Source of the DNA: Leptobrachium leishanense
Lineage: Eukaryota; Chordata; Amphibia; Anura; Megophryidae
Length of the DNA stretch: 64,000 bases
Reading direction: 5' to 3'
Assembly (NCBI GenBank): GCA_009667805.1
Contig: CM019063.1
Span: forward strand, 82,983,877 to 83,047,876
Made by a program: the position numbers and the translations under genes. The notes beneath the pieces were generated by a model that ran no database searches, was not told where the DNA came from, and was given only the letters and a program-made list of their open reading frames with translations. Shown piece by piece: positions 1 to 12,269 of this stretch (position 1 is the first letter of the stretch; each line of letters starts with the position of its first letter).

Positions 1-500
1 TCATTTTTATGATGCTGCGATTTTGTTCCTGTGAAATTTGGTGAATAAAGTTTTGAAAACTGTTTTTATGCAAATGCAATCATACAGAGCACTGTGTGTG
101 GTTGTGCAATGCCAGAGTGTCTCAAGTTGACTTGTCACGACTATGCACAGCAGTGCGCACCCCATGTACATTGTGTGGGCATGCTTAGAACATTTATTAC
201 TAACAAACTATAAATAACCCCAAACAGTTTTCTTGTTCTTTTTTCATGAGCCAGATAAGCAACATCCAAAAAGTGTAGATGTGGTCATCAAAAGTGGACA
301 AGCAGGACCACTTAACTCAGCAGGTACTCCCTCTGCAAAGCCTATGTGAAGAGAAGCAATGCCAGCAGTCTATATGTTCAACAAGTACTTGTTATTCTTG
401 ATAACATATAAATGGAGCTAGCACCAAAGTACAGGACTGATAGGTCTAGGCTTAACTCTGTCCTAGCCCTAACTAGACCTAAGGGGACAGAATTCCTGAA
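1..500. other. AT-rich flank, nothing recognised
   Basis: I see no open reading frame, repeat boundary or RNA gene. The 8-bp GCTCCACT at 501-508 is the left target duplication of the hAT-like element that follows. Confidence 0.4.
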
Positions 501-1674
501 GCTCCACTCAGGGTCGGATTAAGATCTCTATGGGCCTGGAGCTGAATGTTTTGGTGGCTTTTTTTGGAATTTACTGAAATGAAAACATATTTAGGTTATT
601 TAATAGTGCAGATACAGTATATGTAACCATGCAGGCAGTTACTGTGTGATTCATTTTTCATTAAGATTTCAATCATTTTCAGCGTGCAAAATTATTTTGA
701 ATTAAATTATATTTATGAATAATATGACTATGTATTAGAGATGTGCACCGATTTTTTTTTTCGTTCGGATTTTATAACTTTTTCGTTTCGGATAACGACT
801 TTCTTTTCGGCTCGTTTTCGTATCGCCTTTTTTCCCGTGATTTCGGCCATTTTCATGTTATCGGATCGGCTTGTTTTTCGTATCGACTTTTTTTTCGTGA
901 TATCGGAAATTTTCTTGTTTTTCGGAACGTCTGTTCTCATTTTAAAGTGTCAATTCCTTTTGACTGAAACTAATGGTTTTTCGGATCCGATATTTCTGTC
1001 GATACGGTAATTCTGGCAATACGGTAATTCTGCCGATTCTATCTTTTTTTTATTAAATATATCCTTTTGATCTTATGAATATGCATTGCACAACTTTATT
1101 TAATCATATTAAAATGGTATGAAAAGGAACAAAAATGAACAAAACTATTTAAAAAAACAAAACGGACCCAAATGGTCTAACTTTAAAAATAAAACCCAGA
1201 ATAAAAAGTTTTAAAACAGAAAAGAAGCTGAACAAAATTATCAGAAACAAAAAAAAAACCAGAAAAAATAAAATGATTTAATATGAAAATGATGCTATCC
1301 AGGATCCTTAAAACTCAGTATGCTTAAGTTTTTAACGGACGGACTTACTCTATTCAAAGTCCCGATGTGAAACATCGAGACTGGATAGATTTCGACAATC
1401 CAAAGTGGAAAAAAAAATTGTCGAAATCTATCCAAAGTCCCGATGTTTTACATCGGGACGTCGGATAGAGTTAGTTCTGGAGTTAACCCCTAGTTGCCAC
1501 CAACGGTGGAGATAAGGGGTTAATTGGAACCTCCTATCTCCCGATCCGTGGCAGCTAGGGGTTAATGTTTGGCATCGTTGGATCGGCCAGAGCATGGCCT
1601 TTCCAACCATACCAAACATGACCATGTTAAAAGAGTGGGTGTCTGTGGAGGAGCTTACTAGGTAACTGTGGTTC

Positions 1675-2211
1675 TGTCAGGACCGTACCTGTCCGTTCCT
1701 GTGTCATTCCATGCAAGTGGCAGCTGCATGTAAGGTGCTGCCCTTCTGCTCAGCACCAGTGTATAAACAGTTAAAACCACACACACACCACAGGTCACAT
1801 GACACACCCCTCTGCCTAATCAATAAAGGCTCCACACACCCTCTGCCCAATGCTTCATTGTTGTCTGCTGTTCTTATGAACAAGACCTGCAAGACCAAGC
1901 TCCAGAAACCTGCTTTCCTTATCCACTCATTGTATTTCCCCCCTATTATCCCACCGTGCTCTCCCAGGAGCAACGACCCATCCATCCTCCCTAATCCCAC
2001 GTCCTCTCCCAGGAGCAACTACCCTATCTTCATACCTGGACACAAGGACTGCTTTCCCCATCACCCTCAGCCAACCTGTGAGTCTCATTGTGTCCTGTCT
2101 CACAGCCCTCCTGTGTGATTCTCCTCTCCCACGAACTGTGTGCATCCCCAAGACCTGCATATTGGGCTCATAACCTGAAAGGCAAGTACCTGCAAGGTAT
2201 TAAACCTGACA
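1675..2211. mobile_element. Solo LTR with 5-bp target duplication
   Basis: The segment begins TGTCAGGACC and ends AACCTGACA, so it has the TG...CA ends and short inverted terminus of an LTR. It is flanked by GGTTC on both sides (1670-1674, 2212-2216). An AATAAA lies inside near 1820. No gag or pol is nearby. The 135-residue open frame in it is not a gene. Class (probably Ty3/gypsy) is inferred from ends and duplication length. Confidence 0.75.
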
Positions 2212-2513
2212 GGTTCCTTAAAAAATGGGTGGGTGCTGCCTACAAGGGGTTGCACATAAATCTCAACCTAAATGTGCAAATAAATGTGTAGAAAGGGGTA
2301 AGGGTCCTAGTGGTGCAGTGGGTGCTTCCAAATATGGAGCAATCTAGATGAGTATTTCTAAATGCTGATATTATGGCTCAACTCTTTATCAGGTAGTGAT
2401 AGATAAAAGTACTCAAATGAGTCAATGTTACACTAGTATTGTGCAAATAGCAATTCTGTGCAAATGAACAACCTTGTGCAAAATAAGCAACAACAATGGT
2501 GATAGATCCTTAA

Positions 2514-3953
2514 CCCTTTCGCTGCTGAGGCTTTTCACACCTCTGTGCTGAGGTCATTTTTACCGCTTTCGCTCATCATGTTTAACCGCGTTTTGTAGCC
2601 ATATTTTGATATATCACCCAGACATATTATATATCGTTCTTTCCGGCAGACTCGGCAGATTCATAATATGTCATTATTATATGTATACGTTATGTCATGT
2701 CTGTATAATATAACAAAAAATGCAATAAAATTAGAATTTTCAATTTATTATGTGTAAAGTGTTTTTTTTCACATTTTAACCACTTCAATGCGGAGGACGC
2801 GCTCAGCGCGTCCTCCGAATTACTGCTGGGTTCCGGCCGATCGCTGGCCCCTCCGGTGCGGGCTGACATCCTCGATGTCAGCCGCGCATCCGGACCAGCA
2901 GCCGCCAGAATTAGGTGTCATCGCGGGGGCGCGATGACACCTAATTCAGGCGCCCCCCCCGCATGTGCGGAGGAGGCGCCTGAAAGGGAGGGGGGGAGGT
3001 CCTTCGGACCTCTCTCCCTCCCGATCGGCGGCTCTGCGGGGGTTAACCCAGGCATCATTTGGAAGGGCACAGCCTGCCCTTCCAAATGGTGCCTAGCATT
3101 AACCCCTGGGGAGCTGGATCGCGAATCGGCGCTGAAAAGCGCCGGTTCGCGATCCTTTCCCGGAGCTGGCCGACATCTTGGATGTCGGCCAAGCCTCCGG
3201 GAACTCCCCCTGAGGACTGGCGTCATCGTGCGTAGCACGATGACGCCAGTCCTGGACTTAAACCCTAACTGCCACCAACGGTGGAGATGGGGAGTTCCAA
3301 TGAACTCCCCATCTCCCGATCCGTGGCAGCTAGGGGTTAAAGTTTGGTATGGTTGGATCGGCCAGAGCATGGCCGTTCCAACGATACCAAACACTACTGT
3401 GAAAAAGTTTGTAAAAAAAAAAAAAATGAAAAATAAAAAAAAAATATTAAAAACAAAATTATAAAAAAAAAAAACTTTTTTTTTCTTTTGGTTTGTTAAT
3501 GCAGCAATATTGTTCCCATTTCAATTATAATGTGAACAATGATGCTGCACTAACGATTTTTGTATGCGGTGCGTTTGTTAAAAATAGTGTAATTTTCCCC
3601 CCAAAAAAAATGTAACGAGACCCCATCTCTAATTTTTTTAACAAGCGCACCCCATACAAAATATAACCGCAATTGCTCGCATGTTAAAATGTGAAAAAAA
3701 ACACTTTACACATTTGTAAATTATTGAAAATACATATTTTATTGCATTTTTTGTTATAATATACAGACATGACATAACGTATACATATAATAATGACATA
3801 TTATGAATCTACCGAGTCTGACGGAAAGAACGATATATAATATGTCTGGGTCATATACTAAAATAAGCCTTCAAAACACGTTTAAACATGATGCGCAAAA
3901 CAGGTAAAAATGACCTCAGCACAGGGGCGGGAAAAGCCTCAGCAGCGAAAGGG
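2514..3953. mobile_element. piggyBac-type foldback MITE, TTAA duplication
   Basis: It begins CCCTTTCGCTGCTGAGG after TTAA (2510-2513) and ends with the reverse complement before TTAA (3954-3957). Terminal inverted repeats extend about 250 bp. The centre holds several GC-rich palindromes around 2780-3400, including GACGCGCTCAGCGCGTC. No transposase. Open frames of 158-202 residues at 2856-3464 come from these palindromes on both strands and are rejected as genes. Confidence 0.85.
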
Positions 3954-5307
3954 TTAATTATACCGCGCAGAGAGGTGCTTCCCTGCAGCGTGCGGATTCA
4001 TATGCTGCATTTTTTTTTCGTTTCTGATCATTTTGTTCAGCTTTTTTTCCGTTTTAAAACCTTTTGTTCTGTTATTTTCTTTAAAGTCAGACCACTTGGG
4101 TCAGTATTTTATTTTTGCGTTTTTTTAAATCGTTTTGTTTATTTTTGTTCCTTTCATACCATTTTAATATGATTAAATAAAGCTGTGCAATGCATATTCA
4201 TAAGATAAAAAGGAAAGAAAAGATAGGATTATCGTATCGACAGAAATATCGAATCATTGGAAACTATACGGAATTACGGAATCAGCAATGGAATCGAAAA
4301 ATACGATGACCGAAATGGGACCGAAATCACGAATGGAACGAAAATGACTTGCGATTTTACACATTTCACGTCCATACGAAAATCTTGTCGTTACGAATCC
4401 GAAGCCATGAATCGGACCGATTCGTGAAAAATACGAATCGGACCAAATCGAAACGCACATCCCTACTATGTATAAAACACTGACCTTGCTCCCAGCGTGG
4501 CAAACTAAAAGTTGAGTAATGGCAGTGGTACTGCTCATTTTATATGTGACAAAGGGACAATGCCATCGCTTTAGAACTAAAAACATAAAATTTGTTTTCT
4601 CTTTTAGATTTTACATGGTCATGTTTGGTATCAATGCAAAGGCCAGACTGTGACCTGTTCAATGACACCTCACTTGGCTTTGTGAGGTGTATCATTGTTC
4701 ACGTTATAATTGAAAAGTGAAAAATATTGCTGTGCTAGACAGAAAAAGAAAAAAAATAAATTATTTTTACTGTTACATAAAACCTGGTATGATTTGATAT
4801 CATTGGAAAGGCCATGCTCTGGCCTTTCCAGCGATAGCTCACATGACCCTGTAGCTACTATGGAGTTGGAGATACATGGGTCCAAAGGCCCATCAATGCA
4901 GATATATTTTTCTTTCCTGTGGGCCTATTCTGGGGCATGGGCCTGGAGCTGCTGCTCCATCAGCTCATATGTAATCTGGCCCTGGCTCCACTATGCCTTT
5001 CTCTCCATCTCAAAAACAACTTTCTCCCTGAATGAGCAAGTTGACTCTGTAGCAGCAAACATTCTTTCTGTATAATATTATACATATTATTATTATTATT
5101 ATTATTCTTTATTTATAAAGCGCCAGCATATTCCGCAGCGCTGTACAATAAGCACAGTATAGACAGGGTTACAATACATTGAACAACATTTGACAAACAG
5201 TACAGGAGGAGATGAGGGCCCTATTCCCGTAGGAACTCACAATCTGGGAGGGTTGGGGTTGGAAACAGGAGGAGAGGACTGTAAGGTGAGAGTGATTGAT
5301 GGTTGCG

Positions 5308-8300
5308 TCAGTGAGTTGGGTGGTAGGCTTCCCTAAATAGGAATGTTTTCAGGGAGCGTTTGAAGGAAGAGAAGTTAGGGGAAAGTCTGACAGTACGAGG
5401 GAGAGCGTTCCAGAGAGTGGGGGCTGCGCGTGAGAAATCCTGCAGTCTATCATGGGAAGAGGTGATGCGGGGAGAAGCTAGGCGCAGGTCACTGTTTGAC
5501 CTTAGGGAGCGGGCTGGGGTGTATTTGGTGATTAGTGAGGACAGGTAGTGGGGAGCTGAGTTAGTGAGGGTTTTGTAGGTAAGGATAAGGATTTTGAACT
5601 TAATTCTGCAGTGGATGGGGAGCCAGTGAAGGGACTCGCAGAGGGGAGCGGCAGAGACAGAGCGGCGGGTGAGGTGAATTAGCCTGGCGGAGGCGTTCAG
5701 GATGGATTGTAGGGGGGAGGTGGGACAGAGGGAGGCCAGATAAGAGATTATTGCAATAGTCGAGTCGGGAGATTACCAGGGCGTGTATGAGTTGTTTTGT
5801 GGCGACAGCGGTAAGAAATGGCCGAATTCTGTAAATATTACGCAGTTGATATCGGCAGGAGGAGGAAAGAGACTTGATGTGGGGGATGAAGGAAAGAGCA
5901 GAGTCAAGTGTAACTCCAAGACAGCGAACTTGGTTTGATGGGGAGATGGTGATACCCTCCACCGTGATCGAGAAGTCAGGAGGTGGGGCGGCATTAGAGG
6001 GAGGAATAAGTAGGAGCTCAGTCTTTGACATGTTGATCTTTAGGTGGTGGGAGGCCATCCAGGAGGAGATGCCAGATAAACAGTCACTGACTTTGGAAAG
6101 GACAGGGGGAGAGAGATCAGGGGTAGAGAGGTAGATCTGAGTGTCATCAGCGTAGAGGTGGTAATTAAAGCCAAAGCTGTTGATGATTTTGCCCAGGGAG
6201 GAGGTGTAGATGGAAAAGAGCAGAGGACCAAGGACAGAGCCTTGAGGTACACCAACAGATAGAGGCAATGAGGAGGAGGAGTTACCAGCAAAGGACACAC
6301 AGAAGGACCTGTTGGATAAATAGGAGTCAATCCAAGCAAGTGCAGTGTCACCGAGACAGAGAGTTGAGGGTCTGTAGAAGGAGGGGTGGTCAACAGTGTC
6401 AAAAGCAGCCGAGAGGTCAAGCAGGATGAGAATAGAATAGTGGCCGTGTTTTTTAGCAGTTAGGAGGTCGTTGGTGACTTTGGTGAGGGCAGTTTCAGTT
6501 GAGTGTAGGGGACGGAAGCCAGATTGCAGGGGGTCAAGTAGTGAATTGGAGGACAGGAAGAGGGAGAGGCGGTTGAAGACTAGTTTTTCTAAGAGCTTAG
6601 AGGTAAAGGGAAGCAGGGATACAGGACGGTAGTTGGATGGAGAGTTGGGATCTAGGGATGGTTTCTTTAGTAAAGGGGTAACTAGCGCGTGTTTGAAGGC
6701 GGATGGAAAGGAGCCAGTGGAGAGAGATAGGTTGAAGATGTGTGTGAGAGCAGGGGTGAGGGAGGAGGAGAGGGGAGGAATTAGATGTGAGGGAATGGGG
6801 TCGAGCGGGCACGTGGTGAGATGTGAGGAGGACAATAAGGAATTGACTTCCTCCTCAGTGGTTGGGAGGAAGCGGCAGAGGGTGGCAGATGGGACCTGTG
6901 GGAGTGGAGGTGGCAGATAACTATCTTGTGTTGGGATGTTGCTTCTGATAGTTAAAGTTTTACTGAGGAAGTAGTCTGCCAGCTCTTGAGCGCTGAAGGC
7001 AGCTGAGGGGGAGGTGCAGGTGGGTAGAGGAGGGTGTTGAAGGTGGACCAGAGCCGTTTAGGGTTGGAGGACAGCGTAGATATAAGAGATGAGAAGAAGG
7101 ATTGTTTGGCCAAGTGGAGGGCAGAGGTGTATGACCGGAGAATAAACTTGAAGTGAACAAAATCAGCTTCAGAGCGGGATTTCCTCCAGGCACGCTCTGC
7201 GGTGCGGGAGCATCTTTGCAGGTAGCGAGTCTGGAGGGTGTGCCAGGGCTGAAGCTGGCGGCGTGGGGCCTTACAGAGTCGAAGAGGAGCAAGAGTGTCT
7301 AGAGCAGAGATAAGCGTAGTGTTGTAGTGATTAGTGGCAGCATCAGGGCAGGTAAAGGATGAGGTATGAGGGAGGTGGTGAAGTAGGTTGGAGAATTGAT
7401 GGGGGTCCACAGCCTGTAGATTTCTGCGAGTGTGTGTGCGGGGTGGGGGAGCAGGGTGTTTAGGAAGTCCAGATAGGTTGAAAGAGAGAAGGTGGTGGTC
7501 AGAGATGGGGAAAGGGCGACAGTTGAACTCAGAAATGGAGCAGAGGTTGGAAAAGACAAGGTCAATAGCGTGACCATCGCGGTGGGTAGGGAGGAGGGAG
7601 GATTGTGTGAGTCCAAGGGAGGACGTGAGTGAAAGAAGTTTGGAGGCAGCAGGGGCGGAAGGATCGTCAATGGGAATGTTGAAGTCCCCGAGAACTAGGC
7701 ATGGAAGATTAGAAGACAGAAAGTGAGAGAGCCAGGTAGCAAAGTGGTCAAAGAACTGGGAGGTTGGTCCCGGTGGGCGGTAGATGACTGCCACCCTGAG
7801 AGCCAGAGGAGAGAACAGGCGGATGCAGTGTGTCTCGAAGGAGGAGAAGGAGAGGGATGGGGGTGGAGGGAGATGCTGGTAGGTGCAGGTGGGAGAGAGC
7901 AGGATTCCGACCCCGCCACCATTTCTCTCACCCGGTCTGGGGGTATGACTCAAGTGTAGACCGCCATGTGAGAGAGCAGCAGTGGAGGCCGTGTCAGAGG
8001 GAGTTAACCAGGTTTCAGTTAAAGCTAGGAGGTTGAAGGAGTTTGAAAGGAAGAGGTCATGGATTGCTGTGAGTTTGTTGCACACAGAGCGAGCGTTCCA
8101 GAGGGCGCAGGAGAAAGAGGACAGGCGCTGAGGGATTATGGGGATGAGGTTGCTGGGCTTGCAGGGAGGTGATTTATGTGCGATGGAGATAGGATGAGAG
8201 GGAAGTATTGGATGTGTTGTGGGGCCAGGGTTAGGGGATATGTCACCTGAAGAGAGTAGCAGCAGGAGGGTGAGAAAGAGAAGGTGGGAATGGGATTTGT

Positions 8301-8493
8301 GGGAGTGATTGGCAGCGCGAGAGTTAGAGGGAGACCATGTTCTGAGGAAACAAAGGAGCTCATGCGAGGCCATCATGTGGGACGAGAGGAGGGAGGGAGA
8401 GATGCAGATAGTGTAGGGGTCGGTGGTAGAGGGGCAGGAGTTCCATTTAAGGAGAAAAGTAGAAGTAAAGAGTAGAAGCGTGAGAGAAAGCAT
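5308..8493 (-). pseudogene. LINE endonuclease-reverse transcriptase, frameshifted
   Basis: From the M at 8493: hydrophobic N-terminus, then GDISPNPGP, an APE-type endonuclease (WNARSVCNK, LTETWL, GGGVGILLS, VIYRPPG, VLGDFN, THRDGHAIDLVFS, ISDHHLLSF), a basic linker, then reverse transcriptase ([54 protein letters not shown] with catalytic ADD). A frameshift near 6990 splits [10 protein letters not shown] from the upstream frame, and another near 5750 separates the C-terminal part, which ends FREAYHPTH and a stop at 5308-5310. Known: such proteins perform target-primed reverse transcription. Both catalytic domains still show their motifs. Confidence 0.88.
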
Positions 8494-8545
8494 GATATAG
8501 ACGTGCGTTTACCCAGAGTAAAAGTGGGCCTTGCAGTTCCTTCCT

Positions 8546-10495
8546 CCAGGAAACAACTCTGGCTGTCCACTTAAAAATGCCACTTGCAAATGCCACTCAG
8601 AGCCTGGCTCAAAGAGCCTGGGATAGTAGTGATATAGGGCGGGCTGATTGCATTCAGGCAGTTAGAAGGTAAACAGCTGAAGCTGGATGGGCTGTGTCAA
8701 TAGGTGTAGGAGATTCACATGCTAATTAGCAAAGCAAATGGTGGAGAAAAACAAAAATAAATATAAATAAAAAATAGAAAATACCAATATGCAGGCGATC
8801 AGATGATCAGATGAGATGTGGGTGTCTGAATAATGGGTGATAATGTCTTACCAGCAAAAGTATGCAGGCGATCAGATGAGATGTGGGTGACTGTGGATGA
8901 TGGGTGATAATGTCCTACCAGCAAAAGTATGCAGGCGATCAGATGAGATGTGGGTGACTGTGGATGATGGGTGATAATGTCCTACCTGTGGAGAGAGGAG
9001 ACACAGGACTTAGGGATCGTGATGGCGTAGGGGATCTTGGATGAAGCTCCAGGAAACAACTCTGGCTGTCCACTTAAAAATGCCACTTGCAAATGCCACT
9101 CAGAGCCTGGCTCAAAGAGCCTGGGATAGTAGTGATATAGGGCGGCTGATTGCATTCAGGCAGTTAGAAGGTAAACAGCTGAAGCTGGATGGGCTGTGTC
9201 AATAGGTGTAGGAGATTCACATGCTAATTAGCAAAGCAAATGGTGGAGAAAAACAAAAATAAATATAAATAAAAAATAGAAAATACCAATATGCAGGCGA
9301 TCAGATGATCAGATGAGATGTGGGTGTCTGAATAATGGGTGATAATGTCTTACCAGCAAAAGTATGCAGGCGATCAGATGAGATGTGGGTGACTGTGGAT
9401 GATGGGTGATAATGTCCTACCAGCAAAAGTATGCAGGCGATCAGATGAGATGTGGGTGACTGTGGATGATGGGTGATAATGTCCTACCTGTGGAGAGAGG
9501 AGACACAGGACTTAGGGATCGTGATGGCGTAGGGGATCTTGGATGAAGCTCCAGGAAACAACTCTGGCTGTCCACTTAAAAATGCCACTTGCAAATGCCA
9601 CTCAGAGCCTGGCTCAAAGAGCCTGGGATAGTAGTGATATAGGGCGGGCTGATTGCATTCAGGCAGTTAGAAGGTAAACAGCTGAAGCTGGATGGGCTGT
9701 GTCAATAGGTGTAGGAGATTCACATGCTAATTAGCAAAGCAAATGGTGGAGAAAAAAAAAAATAAATATAAATAAAAAATAGAAAATACCAATATGCAGG
9801 CGATCAGATGATCAGATGAGATGTGGGTGTCTGAATAATGGGTGATAATGTCTTACCAGCAAAAGTATGCAGGCGATCAGATGAGATGTGGGTGACTGTG
9901 GATGATGGGTGATAATGTCCTACCAGCAAAAGTATGCAGGCGATCAGATGAGATGTGGGTGACTGTGGATGATGGTGATAATGTCCTACCAGCAAAAGTA
10001 TGCAGGCGATCAGATGAGATGTGGGTGACTGTGGATGATGGGTGATAATGTCCTACCAGCAAAAGTATGCAGGCGATCAGATGAGATGTGGGTGACTGTG
10101 GATGATGGGTGATAATGTCCTACCAGCAAAAGTATGCAGGCGATCAGATGAGATGTGGGTGACTGTGGATGATGGGTGATAATGTCCTACCAGCAAAAGT
10201 ATGCAGGCGATCAGATGAGATGTGGGTGACTGTGGATGATGGGTGATAATGTCCTACCAGCAAAAGTATGCAGGCGATCAGATGAGATGTGGGTGACTGT
10301 GGATGATGGGTGATAATGTCCTACCAGCAAAAGTATGCAGGCGATCAGATGAGATGTGGGTGACTGTGGATGATGGGTGATAATGTCCTACCTGTGGAGA
10401 GAGGAGACACAGGACTTAGGGATCGTGATGGCGTAGGGGATCTTGGATGAAGCTCCAGGAAACAACTCTGGCTGTCCACTTAAAAATGCCACTTA
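8546..10495 (-). repeat. LINE 5' monomers with 67-bp sub-repeats
   Basis: Units begin at 8546, 9049, 9551 and 10455 (the last truncated), giving spacings of 503, 502 and 904 bp. Each unit contains a variable number of a 67-bp sub-repeat (CAGCAAAAGTATGCAGGCGA...): two plus one diverged copy in the first two units, eight plus one in the third. The 904-bp length equals 502 plus six sub-repeats. By analogy with mouse L1, such monomers upstream of the ORF could carry the promoter; this is inference. Confidence 0.85.
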
Positions 10496-10796
10496 TAAAC
10501 ACATACACTGATGACTAGCATTCTGGTAAAATCATTTTTAGAGCCATGAAGGCCACATTCCTCTGGATTCACTACTAAGCCCAATCAACGAGTTCCTGAA
10601 TGTTGACCCCCCCCAGGCCTGTTTCTGACATTCTCTTACACCCTGCCACTTATCGGTATCCTTTTTACCTTGGCACTAAGGCTAGGGTCAAACAAACGCA
10701 TTATTCGCAGCGACCGTCAAAAAGTGCGTCCGAACGCATTGACGTATTTTTTCACAGAATGAGCGAAAACGGTCATACAATGCGCATTTTCGTGAG

Positions 10797-10835
<39 letters not shown>

Positions 10836-11140
10836 GGATCGTCAATAAAACACTTTTTGCGTGTGGACGTTATGTAGGCTGGACATTAGCAGTGTCTGAC
10901 ATCTCCTAATCATGCAAACACGCCGCTAGCGGACGCAGCGCACTCTGTACGTCAGTACTAGCGGTTCTGCTTTCTCGAAAAAATGCGTTCATTTTCCACT
11001 TGCGTTGCGCGGCCGGACTTTCGTGCGGCCATACTTTGTATATTGGCCGTCATTGCCCGTCATTTGCTGCTACTGCGGCCGTGATTAAGTGCGCCTAAAC
11101 GCACATTAAAAATGCGTTAGTCTGACCTCAGCCTTATTGG
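10496..11140. mobile_element. Foldback MITE (GGTCAGACG family) with poly-T
   Basis: Between about 10676 and 11133 the ends read AAGGCTAGGGTCAAACAAACGC and an inverted GCGTTAGTCTGACCTCAGCCTT. The interior is rich in GCGCA/TGCGC words, and a run of over 30 T lies at 10800-10833. Similar ends recur at 28690-29145, 42150-42480, 57875 and 62045-62395. No coding capacity. The flank 10496-10675 shows nothing. Confidence 0.6.
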
Positions 11141-11936
11141 TATCCTCCTAGTGGCCACAATATATGATGTATCAATAAAGTTGTGCTTTAAAAATGGGTC
11201 CTAACGTTAGGATAGGATGTTAGGAAAAAAAAGTCATATTTGTTGTGAGAAAACTACAAACTTGCATCGTTTTTTGGTCTCTTACCACAATACTAGAGTA
11301 ATCTTACTGACACCAGAAAACCATCAATCTGTTTAATTGTATCAACTATCGGAAAGAAGGCAAACTGCGGGAGCTGATTCAGAACTATTGAAGTGAGGTT
11401 CTGTCCAGATATGAAAAAGAGGGTTTTTACTATCACTTTGACGTCACTTTGTGATTGCCCTAGTGAACAACACGTCAATAGAGTACTAGTTTAAAAATGT
11501 ATCCTTACTTTAGGACATACAGAAAAAATGTCATATTTGATGCAGAAAAAACCAGCAAATGTGCCTTTTTTTCGTTCAAACATAGCTGTATACTATCATT
11601 ATTTTATTTTTGCTAGTAAAACGTTTGGCTCTCGGCTTTTGGAGTCTTTCGGAGATTTTAGAATTCCAGATAAGGAGTGTTCTAACCTATTCCTCTGGTT
11701 GACTTGGAAGAAGGACTTAGTTCCTAAAGCAGCAGCAACACTGTGCCTAAGAAATCCATAATGTGTGTTATACTTGTCATCATGTAGTTTTTGACATTGT
11801 GTTATTGCTGTCAAGGTGTTTCCCGGAGTATGCAGGACTCAATAAACAGGGCATGGTATCCAGGTGATCAGTAGACAAATTTTTGTCAATAAACAGGCAA
11901 AGGGTTGGTACGGACAGCAAAGGTTCATAGGTGAGT
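11141..11936. other. Unassigned repeat-like DNA
   Basis: Two related segments around 11190-11260 and 11490-11560 share a phrase such as GTCATATTTG after a run of A, suggesting an old duplicated repeat. Text from 11820 (AATAAACAGGCAAAGG) resembles retroelement flanking sequence and resumes at 12077 after a LINE tail, so the tail was inserted into it. No gene seen. Confidence 0.4.
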
Positions 11937-12073
11937 TCCTACGGGAATAGGGCCCTCATCTCCTCCTGTACTGTTTGTCAAATGTTGTTCAATGTATTGT
12001 AACCCTGTCTATACTGTGCTTATTGTACAGCGCTGCGGAATATGCTGGCGCTTTATAAATAAAGAATAATAAT
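11937..12073 (+). mobile_element. Truncated LINE 3' end
   Basis: About 137 bp, from GAGTTCCTACGGGAATAGGG to the GCTGGCGCTTTATAAATAAA-like end and short (AAT)n. It matches the 3' end of the LINE at 5086. It is a heavily 5'-truncated insertion. Confidence 0.85.
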
Positions 12074-12185
12074 AGGTGAAAAAATACAAGCAAAGGGTCA
12101 AAATCCATGTAAGGTAGAAGGAATGCTTAGAACGAAGTGTTACTGAGGAAAATCAGACAACTACTGATCACCTGAGGAGAGGTAA

Positions 12186-12190
12186 GCCAG

Positions 12191-12262
<72 letters not shown>
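12186..12262. repeat. (AT)n microsatellite
   Basis: Alternating AT with two interruptions (TATTATA) over about 75 bp. Confidence 0.95.

Positions 12263-12269
<7 letters not shown>

Larger units (their letters stand above)
736..4465. mobile_element. hAT-like MITE (TAGRGATGTGC family) nested in 509-4984
   Basis: The ends are TAGAGATGTGCACCG and, on the opposite strand, TAGGGATGTGCGTTTCG. The 8-bp duplication is CTATGTAT (728-735 and 4466-4473). The interior is AT-rich with many TTTTCG/CGAAAA runs, so long open frames there (741-1010, 4254-4586) are compositional. At least three more copies are in the window (18496-19359, 31106-31702, 46776-48287). Confidence 0.82.
509..4984. mobile_element. 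hAT-like composite element, outer layer
   Basis: The left end reads CAGGGTCGGATTAAG and the right end ...GTAATCTGGCCCTG, an inverted pair. Both are bordered by the same 8-bp duplication GCTCCACT (501-508 and 4985-4992), the length typical of hAT transposition. Both ends also carry ATGGGCCTGGAGCTG in direct order. No transposase is present, so it is non-autonomous. Most of its 4.5 kb consists of later insertions (736-4465, 1675-2211, 2514-3953). Confidence 0.8.
5086..10495 (-). mobile_element. Near full-length L2/CR1-type LINE with monomeric 5' end
   Basis: The element reads leftward. It has a tandem monomer 5' region (8546-10495), an endonuclease-reverse transcriptase region (5308-8493) and a 3' end whose sense strand finishes GGAATATGCTGGCGCTTTAT plus (AAT)n at 5086-5110. 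Truncated copies of the same 3' end occur at 11937, 19842, 45625 and 59255. Frameshifts make this copy non-coding as it stands. Family assignment rests on the domains and microsatellite tail. Confidence 0.88.

Noticed and set aside
1704..2160. Overlapping open frames of 77-135 codons
   Set aside because: They lie within a solo LTR and have no recognisable protein features.
2856..3464. 158-202 codon open frames on both strands
   Set aside because: They come from GC-rich palindromes inside a piggyBac-type MITE; both strands are open for the same reason.
8792..10400. CRISPR-like regular repeats (67-bp period)
   Set aside because: Units are contiguous with no unique spacers, and they belong to the 5' end of a LINE in a eukaryotic genome.
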